Shown here: positions 24,610 through 34,592 of the stretch, one piece after another
Numbering within the stretch: position 1 is the stretch's first letter
Layout of the letters: each line of letters opens with the position of its first letter
DNA from: Myxococcales bacterium
GTDB lineage: Bacteria; Myxococcota_A; Polyangia; GCA-2747355
Assembly: GCA_020431405.1 (NCBI GenBank)
Contig: JAGQIK010000101.1
Coordinates: 1-64,000 of the forward strand
Direction of reading: 5' to 3'
DNA: 64,000 nt
Made by a program: the position numbers and the translations under genes
Notes under the pieces: model-generated
Told to the model about the DNA's origin: nothing
Seen by the model: only the letters and a program-made list of their open reading frames with translations
Database searches by the model: none

Positions 24610-25122
24610 ATGAAGCGATCTGTCCTTACCGCCGCCGTCCTTGCCTGCAGCCTCGCGCTGTCGGGCGTCGCCCATGCCAAGAAGCTGAAGATCGGCGTGG
24701 TCAACATGCGCCGCGCTATCTCCGAGACCGAGGAAGGCAAGGCCGCCGAAAAGAAGCTGCGCCGCCTCAAAAAGCGCCTCGAGGCGACCCTCAATCGCAA
24801 GCTCAAAGAGTTCTACGCCGAAGAGCAGAAGCTGCGTAAGGCCTGGTCGATCCTCAAGGACGCCGAGAAGCGCAAGCGCGCCCGCGCCTCGCAGGCGAAG
24901 TTCCAAGGCCTGCAAAAGGAGTACATGCAGGCCGAGCGGCAGCTGATGCGCCGCAAGACGCGCGTGATGATGTCGATCACGAAGAAGCTGACCAAGGTCA
25001 TCCAGCGCATCGCCAAGGCGAGCGACTACGACTACATTTTTACCAACGCCGCCGTGCTGTGGGCGCCGCGCCACGTCGACGTCACCAACGAAGTCATCCG
25101 CGCCTACAACAAGAGCAAGTAG
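24610..25122 (+). CDS. skp: Skp/OmpH periplasmic chaperone
   Basis: Holds unfolded outer-membrane proteins in the periplasm and delivers them to BamA. The 170-aa precursor has a signal peptide with an A-H-A cleavage site before K-K-L-K-I-G-V-V-N. The long, highly charged helical hairpin (E-T-E-E-G-K-A-A-E-K-K) is typical of OmpH. The start at 24610 is supported by AGGAG at 24598-24602 and by the signal peptide; an earlier in-frame ATG at 24559 would spoil the signal. The order bamA-skp-lpxD is classical. Confidence 0.93.
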   Translation: MKRSVLTAAVLACSLALSGVAHAKKLKIGVVNMRRAISETEEGKAAEKKLRRLKKRLEATLNRKLKEFYAEEQKLRKAWSILKDAEKRKRARASQAKFQGLQKEYMQAERQLMRRKTRVMMSITKKLTKVIQRIAKASDYDYIFTNAAVLWAPRHVDVTNEVIRAYNKSK

Positions 25123-25128
25123 CGCGAG

Positions 25129-26118
25129 GTGACGCGCACGCTGCGCGAGCTGGCGCAGCTGACCGGCGGCACGATCGTCGGTGACGGCGACACGCCCGTG
25201 AGCGGCGTCGCCGAGCTCTCCCTCGCAGGCCGCGGCCACATCGCGCCGCTTCTCGACAGGTCACGATTCGCCGAAGCGCGCGCCTCGCAGGCGTCGGCGT
25301 TTCTCGTCGCGCGCGCCCTCGACGCCGACGACGACGAGGCGCGGCCACAGCTCGTCTGCGAGCACAGCGCGCGCGCCCTCGCGCAGCTGATCGCGTGCTT
25401 CGGCGCGGCGCGCGAGGGCAGGGCAGGCGTCGACGCGCGCGCGCTGGTCGAGCCCGGCGCGCACATCGACGCCGACGCGTGGGTTGGACCGCTCGCCTAC
25501 GTCGGGGCGAACGCCGTGGTCGCGGCGCGCGCGCGCATCGAGCCCTTCGCCTACGTTGGCGAGGGCGCGCACGTTGGCGCGGGCACCGTGGTAGCACCGC
25601 ACGCGGTGGTGCTCGCCGGCGCCTACGTCGGCGACGACGTGCACCTCGGACCCGGTGCCGTCATCGGTCACGATGGCTTCGGCTACTACCGCGACGAGGA
25701 TGGCGCTGGCTGGCGCCTCGTTCCAAGTGCCGGCAGCGTGCGCATCGAGGACGGCGTCGACATCGGCGCCAACAGCTGCGTCGATCGCGGCACGCTGGGC
25801 GACACGCGGGTCGGCGCCGGCAGCAAGATCGACAACCTGGTCCAGGTCGCGCACAACGTCACGCTGGGCGCGCGCGCGATGATCGCCGGACAGGCAGGCG
25901 TCGCCGGCAGCGCCCGACTCGGCGCAGACGTGATGCTCGCGGGCCAGGCCGGGGTGTCCGACCATCGCCGGCTGGGCGACGGCGTACGCGTCGGCGCGGG
26001 CTCCAAGGTGCTGCGCGACGTGCCCGCCGGCGAGACGGTCAGCGGCTACCCAGCGATGCCCCACGCGAGCTGGCTGCGCGTCAGCGCCTGGCTGGGACGG
26101 CTGTTCAAGCGCCGCTGA
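25129..26118 (+). CDS. lpxD: UDP-3-O-acylglucosamine N-acyltransferase LpxD
   Basis: Third step of lipid A synthesis, adding the N-linked hydroxyacyl chain. The 329-aa protein has an N-terminal uridine-binding domain ([13 protein letters not shown]). A left-handed beta helix of hexapeptide repeats follows, including the acyltransferase segment V-I-G-H-D-G-F-G-Y and the putative catalytic His in L-V-Q-V-A-H-N-V. The GTG start lies 6 bp after skp. The genome encodes fabZ and lpxA directly downstream, so LPS is expected. Confidence 0.95.
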   Translation: MTRTLRELAQLTGGTIVGDGDTPVSGVAELSLAGRGHIAPLLDRSRFAEARASQASAFLVARALDADDDEARPQLVCEHSARALAQLIACFGAAREGRAGVDARALVEPGAHIDADAWVGPLAYVGANAVVAARARIEPFAYVGEGAHVGAGTVVAPHAVVLAGAYVGDDVHLGPGAVIGHDGFGYYRDEDGAGWRLVPSAGSVRIEDGVDIGANSCVDRGTLGDTRVGAGSKIDNLVQVAHNVTLGARAMIAGQAGVAGSARLGADVMLAGQAGVSDHRRLGDGVRVGAGSKVLRDVPAGETVSGYPAMPHASWLRVSAWLGRLFKRR

Positions 26119-26135
26119 GCGCCGGGCGCTGGCGG

Positions 26136-26164
26136 TTGACTTGGCGGCGCGGTCCGACCTAGAA
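26136..26164 (+). promoter_or_regulatory. Candidate fabZ-lpxA promoter
   Basis: TTGACT (26136-26141) and CTAGAA (26159-26164) are 17 bp apart; at 18 bp the -10 reads TAGAAG. The start near 26171 gives a 24-nt leader with AGAGGA before the fabZ ATG. Confidence 0.55.
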
Positions 26165-26194
26165 GCATGGTTTGGCTCGCACAGAGGAACGACC

Positions 26195-26641
26195 ATGCCG
26201 CTGACAGTTCACCAGATCATGGACATCCTGCCGCACCGCTACCCGTTTCTGATGATCGACCGGGTCAGCGAGCTCGACGAAGAGCACATCGTCGCGCACA
26301 AGAATGTCAGCTTCAACGAGCCGCAGTTCAACGGGCACTTCCCCGGCGACCCGGTGATGCCGGGCGTTCTGATGGTCGAAGCGATGGCGCAGGCTGGCGG
26401 CCTGCTGGCGCACCACTGCGGCGCCTTCAACCCGGGCAAGCAGAACCTGTTCTTCATGACGGTCGACAAGGTCAAGTTCCGCAAGCCGGTGCGTCCCGGC
26501 GACACGCTCGACATCGACGTCAAGCCGCTGCGCAAGGGCGGCAAGATCTGGAAGCTGCGCGGCGAAGCGACCGTGCGCGGCGAGACCGTGGTCGAGGGCG
26601 AGTTCATGGCGACGATGGTGGATCGCGAGAATGCCGAGTAG
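26195..26641 (+). CDS. fabZ: 3-hydroxyacyl-ACP dehydratase FabZ
   Basis: Dehydrates beta-hydroxyacyl-ACP in fatty-acid elongation and competes with LpxA for the same acyl-ACP pool. The 148-aa hotdog-fold protein has [13 protein letters not shown], containing the catalytic His, and [12 protein letters not shown] with the second active-site region. ATG 26195 is chosen because AGAGGA lies 6 nt upstream and homology starts there. It overlaps lpxA by 11 nt in another frame. Confidence 0.95.
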   Translation: MPLTVHQIMDILPHRYPFLMIDRVSELDEEHIVAHKNVSFNEPQFNGHFPGDPVMPGVLMVEAMAQAGGLLAHHCGAFNPGKQNLFFMTVDKVKFRKPVRPGDTLDIDVKPLRKGGKIWKLRGEATVRGETVVEGEFMATMVDRENAE

Positions 26642-27485
26642 CGGCGCCGGCTCGGCGGCACAGCGCGGCGGCGGCATCGACGCGCGCGCGGCCGTCGCCA
26701 GCGATCGCATCGGCGAAGGGGTCAGCGTCGGGCCCTTCGCCGTCATCGGGCCGCACGTCGAGCTCGAGCGCGACTGTCGCGTCGCCGCCCACGCCGTGAT
26801 CGAGGGGCGAACGCGGGTGGGCGCGCGTACCACGATCGGACCGCACGCCGTCGTGGGCGCGCCGCCGCAGGTGCGCGGTCTGCGCGCCGAGGACGCTGGG
26901 GAGCTCGTCATCGGCGCCGACAATCAGCTGCGCGAGCTGACGACCGTTCACGCCGGCAGCGCCGGATCGCGCACCGAGCTGGGAGACGCCAACATGCTGA
27001 TGGCCTACGCGCACGTGGCGCACGACTGCATCATCGGCAACGGCGTCGAGCTGGCCAACTGCGTCCAGCTGGCGGGCCACGTGCGCATCGGCGATCACGC
27101 GGTGCTTGGCGGGCTCGCGGCGGTGCATCAATTCACGCGCGTCGGCGAGCACGCGTTCGTCGCGGGCGCCGCCATGGCGGCGCAGGACGTGCCGCCGTTT
27201 TGTCAGGTCGCTGGCGATCGCGCGCGGCTCTACGGGCTCAACGTGGTCGGTCTGCGGCGCCATGGCTTCAGCGCCGACGAGCGGCGCGCGCTCTCGCAAG
27301 CGCTGCGCTTGCTCTACGGCGCCGACCTCCTCAGCCGCGGCATCGAAGCGGCAGCCGCCGACGCGAGCATCTCGCAGTACGCGTCGGTGCAGCGGCTGCT
27401 CGACTTCGCGCGCTCGAGCAAGCGCGGGCTGTGTCGCGCCGTGATCGCCAAGGCCGCGCGACGCGGCGCGGGCTCGGCCACGTGA
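26631..27485 (+). CDS. lpxA: UDP-N-acetylglucosamine O-acyltransferase LpxA
   Basis: First step of lipid A synthesis, acylating UDP-GlcNAc. The 284-aa protein has an N-terminal hexapeptide beta helix ([11 protein letters not shown]). It carries the catalytic-His segment [10 protein letters not shown] and the [13 protein letters not shown] block, then a C-terminal helical domain ([14 protein letters not shown]). The start lies inside fabZ and the stop overlaps the next GTG. The usual downstream lpxI/lpxB genes are absent here. Confidence 0.96.
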   Translation: MPSSGAGSAAQRGGGIDARAAVASDRIGEGVSVGPFAVIGPHVELERDCRVAAHAVIEGRTRVGARTTIGPHAVVGAPPQVRGLRAEDAGELVIGADNQLRELTTVHAGSAGSRTELGDANMLMAYAHVAHDCIIGNGVELANCVQLAGHVRIGDHAVLGGLAAVHQFTRVGEHAFVAGAAMAAQDVPPFCQVAGDRARLYGLNVVGLRRHGFSADERRALSQALRLLYGADLLSRGIEAAAADASISQYASVQRLLDFARSSKRGLCRAVIAKAARRGAGSAT

Positions 27486-29335
27486 GGCTCCGTCGCGGCG
27501 TCATGGCCGCGTGTCTGGTGCTGGCGATCCCGGCGCTGGCGACGCTCGCAGGCTCGGGCTGCCGCTGCGGCGCGCGTCGCCGCGCACCGCGCGCCGGCAG
27601 CGGTCCGGCCGTGGTGATCGTCGACCCCGATGACGTGGCGCGCAAACCCACCGTCGACGAAGTCGAGCCCAACGACGAGGTCGGCAAGGCGCAGGCGCTT
27701 CCCAACGACCACGAGGTCGGCGGCGCGCTAGCGAGCGCCAGCGACGTCGACGTCTACAAGGTCACGATCAAGAAGGCGGGCATCCTACGCGCCACGGTCA
27801 GCGGCGTCAGCGGCGTGGACCTGGTGCTCGAGGCACTCTCGGCCGAGGGCAAACGCCTGGCGCGTGTCGACAACAGCGGCGAAGGCGGCGGCGAGATTCT
27901 CGTCAACTTCGCCGTGGCGCCTGGCGAGCACTTCTTTCGTGTGCGGTGGGCCAGCAGCAAGAAGTACGACAAGAAGAAGAAGAAGAAGCGGCGGCGGCGG
28001 CGCAAGGAAAAGGACAACGAGCCCGAGTCGAAGGACAAGGGCACGTTCGGCGTGTGGCCCAAGGGCGCCAAGTATCGCATCGGCTACGACGTGCGTGCGC
28101 GCGAGGAGGGCGAAGAGCTCGAGCCCAACTGGAAGAAGTCGCTCGCGTCGACGCTCGAGCTCGGCGGCGAAGCGGTCGGTTATCTCGGCTGGCACACCGA
28201 CACCGACTGGTATCGCGTCGATATCTCCGCGCGCGAGGCGGGGACGCTGATCCGCGCCGAGCTCGACGGCGTCGATGACGTCAGCGCGCAGCTATCGATC
28301 TACGACGCCGCCGGCAAGCTCGTGCAGCGGCGCTGGGGCTATCGCGGCGCACCGATCGCGCTGGTCAACATCAAGCTACCCGACGACGCCAAGGCGCTCT
28401 ACGCCGTCGTGCGCTGCTACAGGCAGGCAAACGTCGAGTCGCGCTACTCGTTGCGCGTCTCGGCCGTGCAGCCGCTGGGCCTGACCGAGATCGAGCCCAA
28501 CGACAGCGTGGGCAAGGCGACGTCGCTCTCGCCGGGCAAGGCGGTGGCCGGCATCCTCGCCGACCTGCAGGACCGCGACCTCTACTCGCTCGCCGAGACC
28601 GGCGCCGTACAGGTGGTGGTCGCGCCGCCGCTGCAGGTCGATGTGGCGCTGGCGCTCGTCGACTCCGCCGGCAAGGTGCAGTGGGAGGTCAACTCGGCGG
28701 GGGCTGGCCAGCCCGAGGTGCTGCCCGTGGCCTTCGCCGCCGCGCCCGGTCGCTACATTCGCGTGCGGGCCGTCAAGGGCAGCGAAGGTGACGCGACTTC
28801 GCCGTACCGTCTGGTGGTGCGCGCGCGCGGCGCGGGGCCGTGGGAACGCGAGCCCAATGCGACCAAGGACGAGCCGACGCCCTGGAGCGGCTCGACGCCG
28901 ATGCGCGGCTTCATCCATCCCAAGGGCGATGTCGACGTCTACGCGATGACCGCGGGCGCCGAGACGCTGTCGTTTTCGCTGGAGCCCGACAAGACCAGCG
29001 GCGCCGAGTCGCCGGCGCTGACCCTCGAGCTGCTCGACAGCGGCGGCATCGTGCTCTCCAAGGCCGCCGCCTCGAGCGCCGGCGCCACGGTGCAGCTCGC
29101 GCACGCCGTGACCAAAGGCGAGCGCTACTTCGTGCGCGTCGCCGGCAAAGACGGCTCGAGTAGCGCCACGCGCGAGTACCGACTCTCGCTCGGCGCCGGC
29201 AGCACGCCGGCGGCGCCGCCCGCACCCACGCCCACGCCCACACCACGCACCCCAGCGCCCGCCTCGGGCAGCGGCAGCAGCGTGGATCTGCGCGGCAAGG
29301 TCGCACCCGCGGGAGCGGCCAAAACGAAGAAGTAG
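27482..29335 (+). CDS. Secreted protein with four PPC-like (pre-peptidase C-terminal) domains
   Basis: A 617-aa exported protein with an N-terminal hydrophobic signal ending in a Cys-containing G-S-G-C-R-C-G, which could be a weak lipobox. It holds four beta-sandwich repeats, each opening with E-P-N (about residues 60, 214, 337 and 457) and containing D-V-D-V-Y, D-T-D-W-Y or D-R-D-L-Y followed by Y-x-V-R-V strands. This pattern is the PPC domain found on secreted proteases, but no protease domain is present. Domain 1 carries a striking Lys/Arg-rich insert (about residues 160-190). A Pro/Thr-rich tail follows. GTG overlaps the lpxA stop; an ATG lies 7 codons later. A role in envelope or surface binding is inferred. 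Confidence 0.8.
   Translation: MRLRRGVMAACLVLAIPALATLAGSGCRCGARRRAPRAGSGPAVVIVDPDDVARKPTVDEVEPNDEVGKAQALPNDHEVGGALASASDVDVYKVTIKKAGILRATVSGVSGVDLVLEALSAEGKRLARVDNSGEGGGEILVNFAVAPGEHFFRVRWASSKKYDKKKKKKRRRRRKEKDNEPESKDKGTFGVWPKGAKYRIGYDVRAREEGEELEPNWKKSLASTLELGGEAVGYLGWHTDTDWYRVDISAREAGTLIRAELDGVDDVSAQLSIYDAAGKLVQRRWGYRGAPIALVNIKLPDDAKALYAVVRCYRQANVESRYSLRVSAVQPLGLTEIEPNDSVGKATSLSPGKAVAGILADLQDRDLYSLAETGAVQVVVAPPLQVDVALALVDSAGKVQWEVNSAGAGQPEVLPVAFAAAPGRYIRVRAVKGSEGDATSPYRLVVRARGAGPWEREPNATKDEPTPWSGSTPMRGFIHPKGDVDVYAMTAGAETLSFSLEPDKTSGAESPALTLELLDSGGIVLSKAAASSAGATVQLAHAVTKGERYFVRVAGKDGSSSATREYRLSLGAGSTPAAPPAPTPTPTPRTPAPASGSGSSVDLRGKVAPAGAAKTKK
27958..28050 (+). repeat. Poly-Lys/Arg coding insert
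   Basis: Runs of AAG and CGG codons encode about a dozen consecutive basic residues, then acidic ones, inside the first PPC-like domain. Confidence 0.8.
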
Positions 29336-29380
29336 TGGTAACGTCCCACGCCTGGACGCCTGGAAGCAGGGAAGACCTCG

Positions 29381-30049
29381 ATGATCGTTCGAATGACGCT
29401 GCTCGCGCTGGTCGTGCTCGCCACCGCTGCTTGCCCGCCGCGCACCACGTCGACGCTCGCACCCAACGCTGTGCTCGAGCGCTACGCCAAGGCCGTCAAG
29501 GCGGGCGACTTCGACGCCGCCTACGAGCTGATGTCGCTCACCTTCCGCAAGCGCTACAACCGGAAGGACTTTGCCAAGATGCTGCGCGAGAACCCGCGCG
29601 AGGTGAAGCTCAGCGTAGAGCAGCTTCATGGCAAGACCAGCGAGGTCAAGATCAAGGCGCAGCTCGACTACGGCGACGGCGACAAGCTCGAGATGGTGGT
29701 CGAGAAGGGCAACTGGAAGATCGCGACCAATCCGATCGACTTCTACAGCCAGCGCACGCCCGCCCAGGCGTTGCGCTCGTTCGTGCGCGCTATCGAGCGC
29801 CGTCGCTATGACATCGTGCTGCGCTTCGTTCCGGAGAAGTGGCAGGAGACGATGACCATCGAGAAGCTGCGCAAGCAGTGGGAGGGCGACAAGCGCGAGG
29901 AGGTGGTGCGGCTGCTCAAGAACCTCAAGGCCAACCTCAACGCCCCGATCCGCGTCTCTGGAAACTCCGCGCGCATGCCATACGGCGACAAGCACGAGGT
30001 GCGCTTCGTGCGCGAGTCGGGCGTCTGGAAGATCGAGGATCCAGACTAG
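29381..30049 (+). CDS. Putative lipoprotein with two NTF2-like segments
   Basis: A 222-aa precursor. The signal peptide ends L-A-T-A-A-C, a good lipobox, so lipidation at Cys19 is expected. Two similar halves are visible, each starting with a helix (V-L-E-R-Y-A-K-A-V-K-A-G-D-F-D-A-A-Y and A-L-R-S-F-V-R-A-I-E-R-R-R-Y-D) and ending with beta strands and a W-K-I. This is the pattern of DUF4878/NTF2-like domains. No catalytic residues are recognised. It starts at ATG with GGGAAG upstream, 45 bp after the PPC gene. It is the last gene before a gene-poor region. Confidence 0.75.
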   Translation: MIVRMTLLALVVLATAACPPRTTSTLAPNAVLERYAKAVKAGDFDAAYELMSLTFRKRYNRKDFAKMLRENPREVKLSVEQLHGKTSEVKIKAQLDYGDGDKLEMVVEKGNWKIATNPIDFYSQRTPAQALRSFVRAIERRRYDIVLRFVPEKWQETMTIEKLRKQWEGDKREEVVRLLKNLKANLNAPIRVSGNSARMPYGDKHEVRFVRESGVWKIEDPD

Positions 30050-30539
30050 CCACACAGCACACGGTGCCCCGAAGCCCCCGCTGAACAGGCCATCAGACCC
30101 CAGCGATGGGGCGATCCATCGTGGCCTCGCTAAGCTGCCACGACGCTTGTGTTTGTGCGAATCCTCGCCGCGAGCTGCCGCGAATCGTCACACCCTCGCA
30201 AAGATTTCAGAGACCTGTGCCGTCCCCGATACGTATGTACGAGCACTGGTTTTCGTCGATGTGAGTGGTAGAATGAAAACAGCTCTGGCGTGAATGACGC
30301 GATTCGAGAGAGCGCGGGGTGGGGCCAGAGAGGCGCGGCGGAGACGCCCGCCTGGGATCGTGGAAGACAAAGCGTTCGCACAACGTGTTGAGATCGTACC
30401 CCTAGGAGCCCCATCTGCATCCACCTGGCAAGCCTCATAGTAGGTTCGAAAAAGGGGGTCAGCTGTATCTGGTGTGTGGATTGCAGAGCGGTTGTTACAG
30501 TCCGAGGATGGGCGATCGAAAGAGTACAAAGGGTTTCGG
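30050..30539. other. Gene-poor stretch, lower GC
   Basis: About 490 bp with no supported gene. It is visibly less GC-rich than its neighbours, includes the near-palindrome CGATACGTATGTACGAG around 30228, and ends in a REP-like GGGGGTCAGCTG segment. I see no tRNA fold; the GGTTCGAA at 30443 lacks partner stems. Confidence 0.6.
30448..30479. mobile_element. Possible REP/Y1-transposase-type end fragment
   Basis: On the minus strand this reads CAGCTGACCCCCTTTTTC preceded by an AT-richer segment. From memory it resembles the CTGACCCC-type ends that flank REP-associated (IS200-like) transposases in many proteobacteria. No transposase is present, so at most this is a remnant. Confidence 0.3.
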
Positions 30540-30716
30540 ATGCTAGATCCGTGGATCATCGAAGAAATCCTTCGGCGCGAGCAGAAGCGGCGGCAGCGTG
30601 CTGACCGCCCAGTGCTCGAGATTCCCCCTTCACCCCGCGAGCCCGAAATGGGAGAGCGTGAAGAGAGGGAGGAGGAGCCAGAGCGCGGAGTCGTGATTCT
30701 CGACTACGGGCTTTGA
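30540..30716 (+). CDS. Small charged protein beginning M-L-D-P-W-I-I-E-E-I
   Basis: A 58-aa protein with three parts: a hydrophobic-acidic head M-L-D-P-W-I-I-E-E-I, an Arg/Glu/Pro-rich middle with the block R-P-V-L-E-I-P, and a hydrophobic end R-G-V-V-I-L-D-Y-G-L. I recall similar small proteins with the same head and tail in myxobacterial genomes, function unknown; this is memory, not a search. AAAGGG lies 6 nt before the ATG. The stop overlaps a small hairpin and a strong intrinsic terminator follows 116 bp downstream. An earlier ATG at 30474 is less likely. Confidence 0.65.
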   Translation: MLDPWIIEEILRREQKRRQRADRPVLEIPPSPREPEMGEREEREEEPERGVVILDYGL

Positions 30717-30831
30717 GCCCCGCGGCGCGCTCCGCGAACAGGACGCGCCGCACGCCGACCGGTAGCCATCGGCTCCCGCCAAGGGGCGAGAGACGAGCGG
30801 ACCGACTCGGCCACCTCTGAAGAGCTCCCAG

Positions 30832-30860
30832 AGCCCTGCCATCGGCAGGGCTTTTTCTTT
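30832..30860 (+). terminator. Intrinsic terminator
   Basis: AGCCCTGCC (30832-30840), loop ATC, GGCAGGGCT (30844-30852), then TTTTC TTT. A perfect 9-bp GC-rich stem and T tract make this the clearest Rho-independent terminator in the window. It probably ends the small-protein transcript. Confidence 0.9.
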
Positions 30861-30900
30861 ATGGCGGGCTCTTGCGTCGCGGCTCGCGCGCAACGCCAGA

Positions 30901-30929
30901 TTGATATGTCCGCCGAGGCGGTCAAATTT
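30901..30929 (+). promoter_or_regulatory. Candidate promoter of the AgmX/PglI-type gene
   Basis: TTGATA (30901-30906), 17 bp, AAATTT (30924-30929). It falls just after the terminator and 37 bp before the ATG. Confidence 0.5.
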
Positions 30930-30965
30930 GCCCAGTGATCTCGGCCGTGATAGCGGTGAGAGACG

Positions 30966-32237
30966 ATGGGGCTCCGCTACGAGATCTGGCGCGCAGACGA
31001 GCTGCTCGTCGCCGAGGTGCTCGCCGGCGCCGAGCCGCTGACCGTCGGACCGCGCCGCGCGCAGGTCCCCACCGATGAGCTGGCCGAGACGGTGTCGCTG
31101 CTATCGGCGACCGCCGCCGGCTACCGGCTGGAGCTCGTCGAGCCGCTGTGCGGCGAAATCGTCACCAGCGGGCGCCGGCTGCGCGTTCGTGACGGGTTGC
31201 TCTTCGACCCGCGCCCCGAGCCGCTGCTGCTGCGCGAGGGTGACTCGGGCCAGCTTTCGCTCGACGACGATGGGCTCGAGCTGCGGTTCTTCATCACGGC
31301 GCAGCGGGCGCGGCTGAGGCGCTTTGGCGCGGTCGACTGGAGCTTGCTGACGACCGTGGCGGCGGTGGCGGTGGCCGTCATCACCGGCGCGGCGCTGGTC
31401 AGCGATGTGCGCGCCCCCGCGCCCGCGCGCGCGCGTCTGGCGGGCGTCAAGCTCGTGCGGGTCGCGCCGCCGATCTTCAAGCGCTCGCGCCCAAAGCCTC
31501 CCCGTCGTCGTCGCCACGCCGCGCGCGACGCCAAAGCACGCACACGCGCGCGGCATGGCGCCACCAAGCGCCGTCGCAACAAACGTTCAACGCGTAGGCG
31601 TGCGCGCCTAGCACGCGCGGCGCGCGGACCCGCCGCCGCAGCAGCACGGCGAAGAACACGGCGTACGCCGCCGCGCCGGATCGCCGACGTCACCGCCGCG
31701 CTCACGGCCGCCGCCCGACATTCTGGCAAGCACGAGCGCGCGTCGCTGACGCGCAGCCACAGCGCGGCCGTCGCGCTGGTGGCCAGCGCGGCGGCGCCGC
31801 TGCGTGTCTCGCAGCCTACGCACGTCAGCGCAGTGATGCCGCGGCTGCCCAGTGAAACCCATCTCGCGCTGGCCCTCTCGGCTGCCGCCAAGCCAAGACG
31901 ACACTCGAAGGCGCTGAGCCTCGCCCCAGCGGCGACCGGCGCGCGTCCTGCCCGCGAGGCCATCGAACGCGCCGTACGCCGCGGCAGCGGGCGCATCCGT
32001 CACTGCTTCGAGCGCGAGCTGCTCGTCAGCGGCGACAGCATTCAGGGGCGCCTGCTGGTGCGTTGGCGCATCGACGCCAGCGGTCGCGCGCAGTCGCTCT
32101 CCGTGGTTCGTGACAGCGTGCGTCGCCCGCGAATCCGCGCCTGCATCCTGCGGGTGGTGCGCGGCCTGCGCTTTCCCGCCTGCGGCGGGGCAGGGTGTCG
32201 CGTGACGTTTCCCTTCGAGCTCTACGTACGCAGCTGA
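30966..32237 (+). CDS. AgmX/PglI C-terminal domain protein
   Basis: A 423-aa predicted inner-membrane protein. The N-terminal ~115 residues look like a small beta domain. One membrane segment lies at about 124-146. A very basic Arg/Ala-rich periplasmic stretch follows. The C-terminal ~95 residues (from about 329) are a TonB-C-like AgmX/PglI domain with I-R-H-C-F-E-R-E-L, G-R-L-L-V-R-W-R-I-D, C-I-L-R-V-V-R-G-L-R-F-P and a final V-T-F-P-F. In Myxococcus the domain occurs in gliding-associated and other envelope proteins; the role here is unknown. It ends 38 bp from the convergent FHA/sigma-54 gene. Confidence 0.8.
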   Translation: MGLRYEIWRADELLVAEVLAGAEPLTVGPRRAQVPTDELAETVSLLSATAAGYRLELVEPLCGEIVTSGRRLRVRDGLLFDPRPEPLLLREGDSGQLSLDDDGLELRFFITAQRARLRRFGAVDWSLLTTVAAVAVAVITGAALVSDVRAPAPARARLAGVKLVRVAPPIFKRSRPKPPRRRRHAARDAKARTRARHGATKRRRNKRSTRRRARLARAARGPAAAAARRRTRRTPPRRIADVTAALTAAARHSGKHERASLTRSHSAAVALVASAAAPLRVSQPTHVSAVMPRLPSETHLALALSAAAKPRRHSKALSLAPAATGARPAREAIERAVRRGSGRIRHCFERELLVSGDSIQGRLLVRWRIDASGRAQSLSVVRDSVRRPRIRACILRVVRGLRFPACGGAGCRVTFPFELYVRS

Positions 32238-32275
32238 TCGTGCCGACGCGCGCGCGCGCCGATCTACGCCTCGCG

Positions 32276-33631
<1,356 letters not shown>

Positions 33632-33739
33632 GATTGCGCCTACGTTTCACCTGCCGCGGCCCGCTGGCCCAACGGCCCCACAGATCCTGGCCGGTGAAGG
33701 AGGGCTGCCAGCCCGGCGAGCTGCCCCCATGATTTCGCC

Positions 33740-33768
33740 AGGCTAGCAACCACCTCGGGCAAGGTCAA
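33740..33768 (-). promoter_or_regulatory. Candidate promoter of the FHA/sigma-54 activator gene
   Basis: Read on the minus strand: TTGACC (33768-33763), 17 bp, TAGCCT (33745-33740). The transcript would have a ~100-nt leader. Confidence 0.6.
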
Positions 33769-33890
33769 GACAACCGTGGGGTATAGACCCGGGGCGAGTG
33801 CCCCCGAATTCGCCGCGGGAGGCCTCTCCTCGGCCAGCGCGCTGGCGTGGGCGACGGCTCCAGCGCCGACAAGTCTGCGTATAGTGAGAT

Positions 33891-34592
33891 ATGCCCACAC
33901 GCCACGCCGTGCTCGCGGCGGCCCTGGTCGCCTGCCTCGCGCCGCCATCGCCCGCCCTCGCCGCGCCTGCGCCGACGATCATCGACCGACCGATCCGCTT
34001 CGACCAAGAGCGCATCGACCTCACCAAGCGCTACATCCGCCGCCACTACGGGCTCAAGGTCAAGGACATCAAGATCGTTCCGCGCGCCGTGGTGGTGCAC
34101 TGGACCGCCTCGGGCACCACGCGCGCCGGCTGGGTCACGTTCAACCGCGTGCGCATGCGCGCGGCGCGCAAGCACCTGCTGCGCGGCGGGCTCGTCAACG
34201 TCTCTGCGCACTTTCTGGTGGCGCGCGACGGGCGCATCTACCGGCTGATGCCCGAGACGTGGATGGCTCGTCACTGCATCGGCCTCAACTACGACGCCAT
34301 CGGCATCGAGAACGTCGGCGGGGGCAAGAAATGGCCGCTCACGCCGGCGCAGCTGCGCGCCAACATCGCCCTCGTGCGCTACCTGGTCGCCAAGCACAAG
34401 GGCATCCGCTATCTGCTGGGGCACATGGAGTGGAAGCGTTTCGAGAAGGCGCCCTTTTTTCGCGAGCTCGATCCGACCTACCGCAACGCCAAGCCCGACC
34501 CCGGCCGCCGCTTCATGCGCGGGCTGCGGCGCGCTCTGTCCGACCTCAAGCTCCTGGGTCGCTACACGACGCCGCGCAAGGGCGGTCGCTAG
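33891..34592 (+). CDS. Exported N-acetylmuramoyl-L-alanine amidase-like protein
   Basis: A 233-aa protein of the amidase_2/PGRP fold, predicted to cut the bond between MurNAc and the stem peptide in the periplasm. The signal peptide ends near A-L-A-A-P-A. Zinc-site regions visible are V-V-V-H-W-T-A-S-G (first His) and the late D-P-T-Y-R-N-A-K-P-D-P-G (third ligand region). G-H-M-E-W lies near the C-terminus. The family V-S-A-H-F-L-V-A-R-D-G and N-Y-D-A-I-G-I-E-N-V-G strands are intact. TATAGT at 33880-33885 sits just 5 bp before the ATG, hinting at a leaderless mRNA, but there is no good -35. It is divergent from the FHA gene. Confidence 0.88.
   Translation: MPTRHAVLAAALVACLAPPSPALAAPAPTIIDRPIRFDQERIDLTKRYIRRHYGLKVKDIKIVPRAVVVHWTASGTTRAGWVTFNRVRMRAARKHLLRGGLVNVSAHFLVARDGRIYRLMPETWMARHCIGLNYDAIGIENVGGGKKWPLTPAQLRANIALVRYLVAKHKGIRYLLGHMEWKRFEKAPFFRELDPTYRNAKPDPGRRFMRGLRRALSDLKLLGRYTTPRKGGR

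Noticed and set aside
30436-30455. tRNA T-loop-like GGTTCGAA
   Set aside because: No matching acceptor, D or anticodon stems on either side.
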